Positions 6,230 to 6,919 of a stretch of DNA of 6,919 nt are shown piece by piece; position 1 is the first letter of the stretch, and the number at the start of each line of letters is the position of its first letter. Location of the stretch: the NCBI GenBank assembly GCA_030631455.1, contig DAOVLC010000079.1, forward strand, positions 1 to 6,919, written 5' to 3'. The notes beneath the pieces were generated by a model that searched no databases, was not told where the DNA came from, and worked only from the letters and a program-made list of their open reading frames with translations. This stretch comes from Candidatus Zixiibacteriota bacterium (GTDB taxonomy: Bacteria; Zixibacteria; MSB-5A5; JAABVY01; JAHJOQ01). The position numbers and the translations under genes are program-made.

Positions 6230-6919
6230 GTGACGTATATCGTATTGGCGGTGGCACGTGTTGTTGCAGTTGCGGAAGGCTCGATCAGGCTTTTTGGCTC
6301 GCAAGTCAAGTGGTTGAAGCGCTGTGCTCGATTGATCGAGGTTTTCGTTGTTGTGGCGGTGATAGGTATCGCCGTATCACAGCTTTTTCTTCAAGCAGTT
6401 GATAAGATTCCGGAGCGGGTGCAGGTGCTTGAGCAGTCAGATGAAAGGCAAGATTGCACGATAGACAGCATAAGGTGGTCGATAGAGCAACTTGCGTTAA
6501 CATACGCGGAAGATCGGGAGCGCCTCGGCAAAGCGTATAGTCAGGCGGCGTGCGTCGACAAGGCGGGATTGGCTCGAACGCTGGTTGACAGCGCAGTTGT
6601 GGCGATGGGGCTGGCTAACTATGATAGTGCGGTTGTACTTCTTGAGCAGGCGCTGCTGAACGCCTACGGTGATTCGGCAGGCGTGAGCGAGGCGTACTTC
6701 TACATAGGAGTGGCCTACTCTTTGGGGGGAGACGAGGAAGTCGCTGTGACAGCGTTTGACAGCTGCACGGCGTACAAGCGTGACATGGTTGCCGCGTGGG
6801 TGAACCGGGGTAATAGCCTGAGCGATCTCGGCCTATTTGAAGATGCCGTAGCTAGCTATGATAGCGCTATAGCGTATACGCACGATCTGGCCTGGGCATG
6901 GTGCAACCGTGCTCATGCC
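6230..6919 (+). CDS. Membrane-anchored TPR-repeat protein, 5' part only (runs off the right edge)
   Basis: The first 230 codons of a gene with no stop before the window ends; the frame is closed upstream by TGA at 6206-6208. No ATG lies near the beginning, so GTG at 6230 is the best start, behind a modest G-rich site (GGGGG, 6221-6225); TTG 6245 or GTG 6251 are alternatives. Lys27, Lys30, Arg31 and Arg34 precede one strongly hydrophobic stretch at about residues 35-57, which predicts a single membrane helix with the C-terminal part outside the cytoplasm. After a charged linker (58-112) come TPR-like helix pairs at about 113-149, 153-186 and 187-220, and the first helix of a fourth at 221-230 (AWAWCNRAHA). 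The third is the clearest, with AWVNRG and FEDAVASYDSAI. TPRs mediate protein contacts; any C-terminal catalytic domain is unseen. Its codon use (many GTG, GCG, GTT, ATA) looks unlike the operon. Function unknown. Confidence 0.8.
   Translation, partial: MTYIVLAVARVVAVAEGSIRLFGSQVKWLKRCARLIEVFVVVAVIGIAVSQLFLQAVDKIPERVQVLEQSDERQDCTIDSIRWSIEQLALTYAEDRERLGKAYSQAACVDKAGLARTLVDSAVVAMGLANYDSAVVLLEQALLNAYGDSAGVSEAYFYIGVAYSLGGDEEVAVTAFDSCTAYKRDMVAAWVNRGNSLSDLGLFEDAVASYDSAIAYTHDLAWAWCNRAHA

Noticed and set aside
5938..6309. Minus-strand frame of 123 codons across the intergenic region
   Set aside because: It runs through the palindrome, over the plus-strand promoter and into the start of the TPR gene; its translation is low in complexity and shows no family resemblance.

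Overview
The window is a compact six-gene operon on the minus strand (positions 74-5840), a 389-bp non-coding region (5841-6229), and the 5' part of a divergently transcribed plus-strand gene (6230 to the right edge). All six operon genes look intact. They are separated by 27, 9, 2, 18 and -1 bases, and five of the six are preceded by an obvious purine-rich ribosome binding site that decides the start. Base composition looks like roughly 50-55% G+C by eye. The organism is a bacterium, but the lineage cannot be fixed from this sequence. The RpiB active-site loop (CGSGNG rather than CGTGIG) recalls Bacteroidota-type RpiB, so a member of the wider Bacteroidota/FCB assemblage is a reasonable but weak guess.

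In transcription order the operon encodes an acetyl-CoA-type thiolase, a short-chain 3-hydroxyacyl-CoA dehydrogenase, two different acyl-CoA dehydrogenases, a branched-chain amino acid aminotransferase (IlvE) and ribose-5-phosphate isomerase B (RpiB). The first four cover three of the four steps of short-chain beta-oxidation (acyl-CoA to enoyl-CoA; 3-hydroxyacyl-CoA to 3-ketoacyl-CoA; thiolysis). The missing hydration step (crotonase) and the electron-transfer flavoprotein must be encoded elsewhere. With IlvE in the same transcript, oxidation of branched-chain amino acids, isoleucine in particular, is an attractive reading. General short-chain fatty acid oxidation, or the reverse, butyryl-CoA-forming direction, cannot be excluded. 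RpiB is a translationally coupled passenger from the pentose phosphate pathway.

The region between the divergent genes holds a perfect 16-bp inverted repeat with a 7-base loop (6033-6071) that lacks the U-tract of a classical terminator and sits where no gene ends. It also holds a good sigma-70-type promoter (TTGACA, 17 bp, TAAACT; 6144-6172) pointing into the plus-strand gene, and small dyads in front of the operon. The plus-strand gene has no stop before the window ends. It encodes a single-pass membrane protein with at least three tetratricopeptide (TPR) repeats, probably outside the cytoplasmic membrane. No RNA genes, insertion sequences, CRISPR arrays or phage genes were seen. The operon is ordinary metabolism; the least explained parts are the palindrome and the truncated TPR protein.
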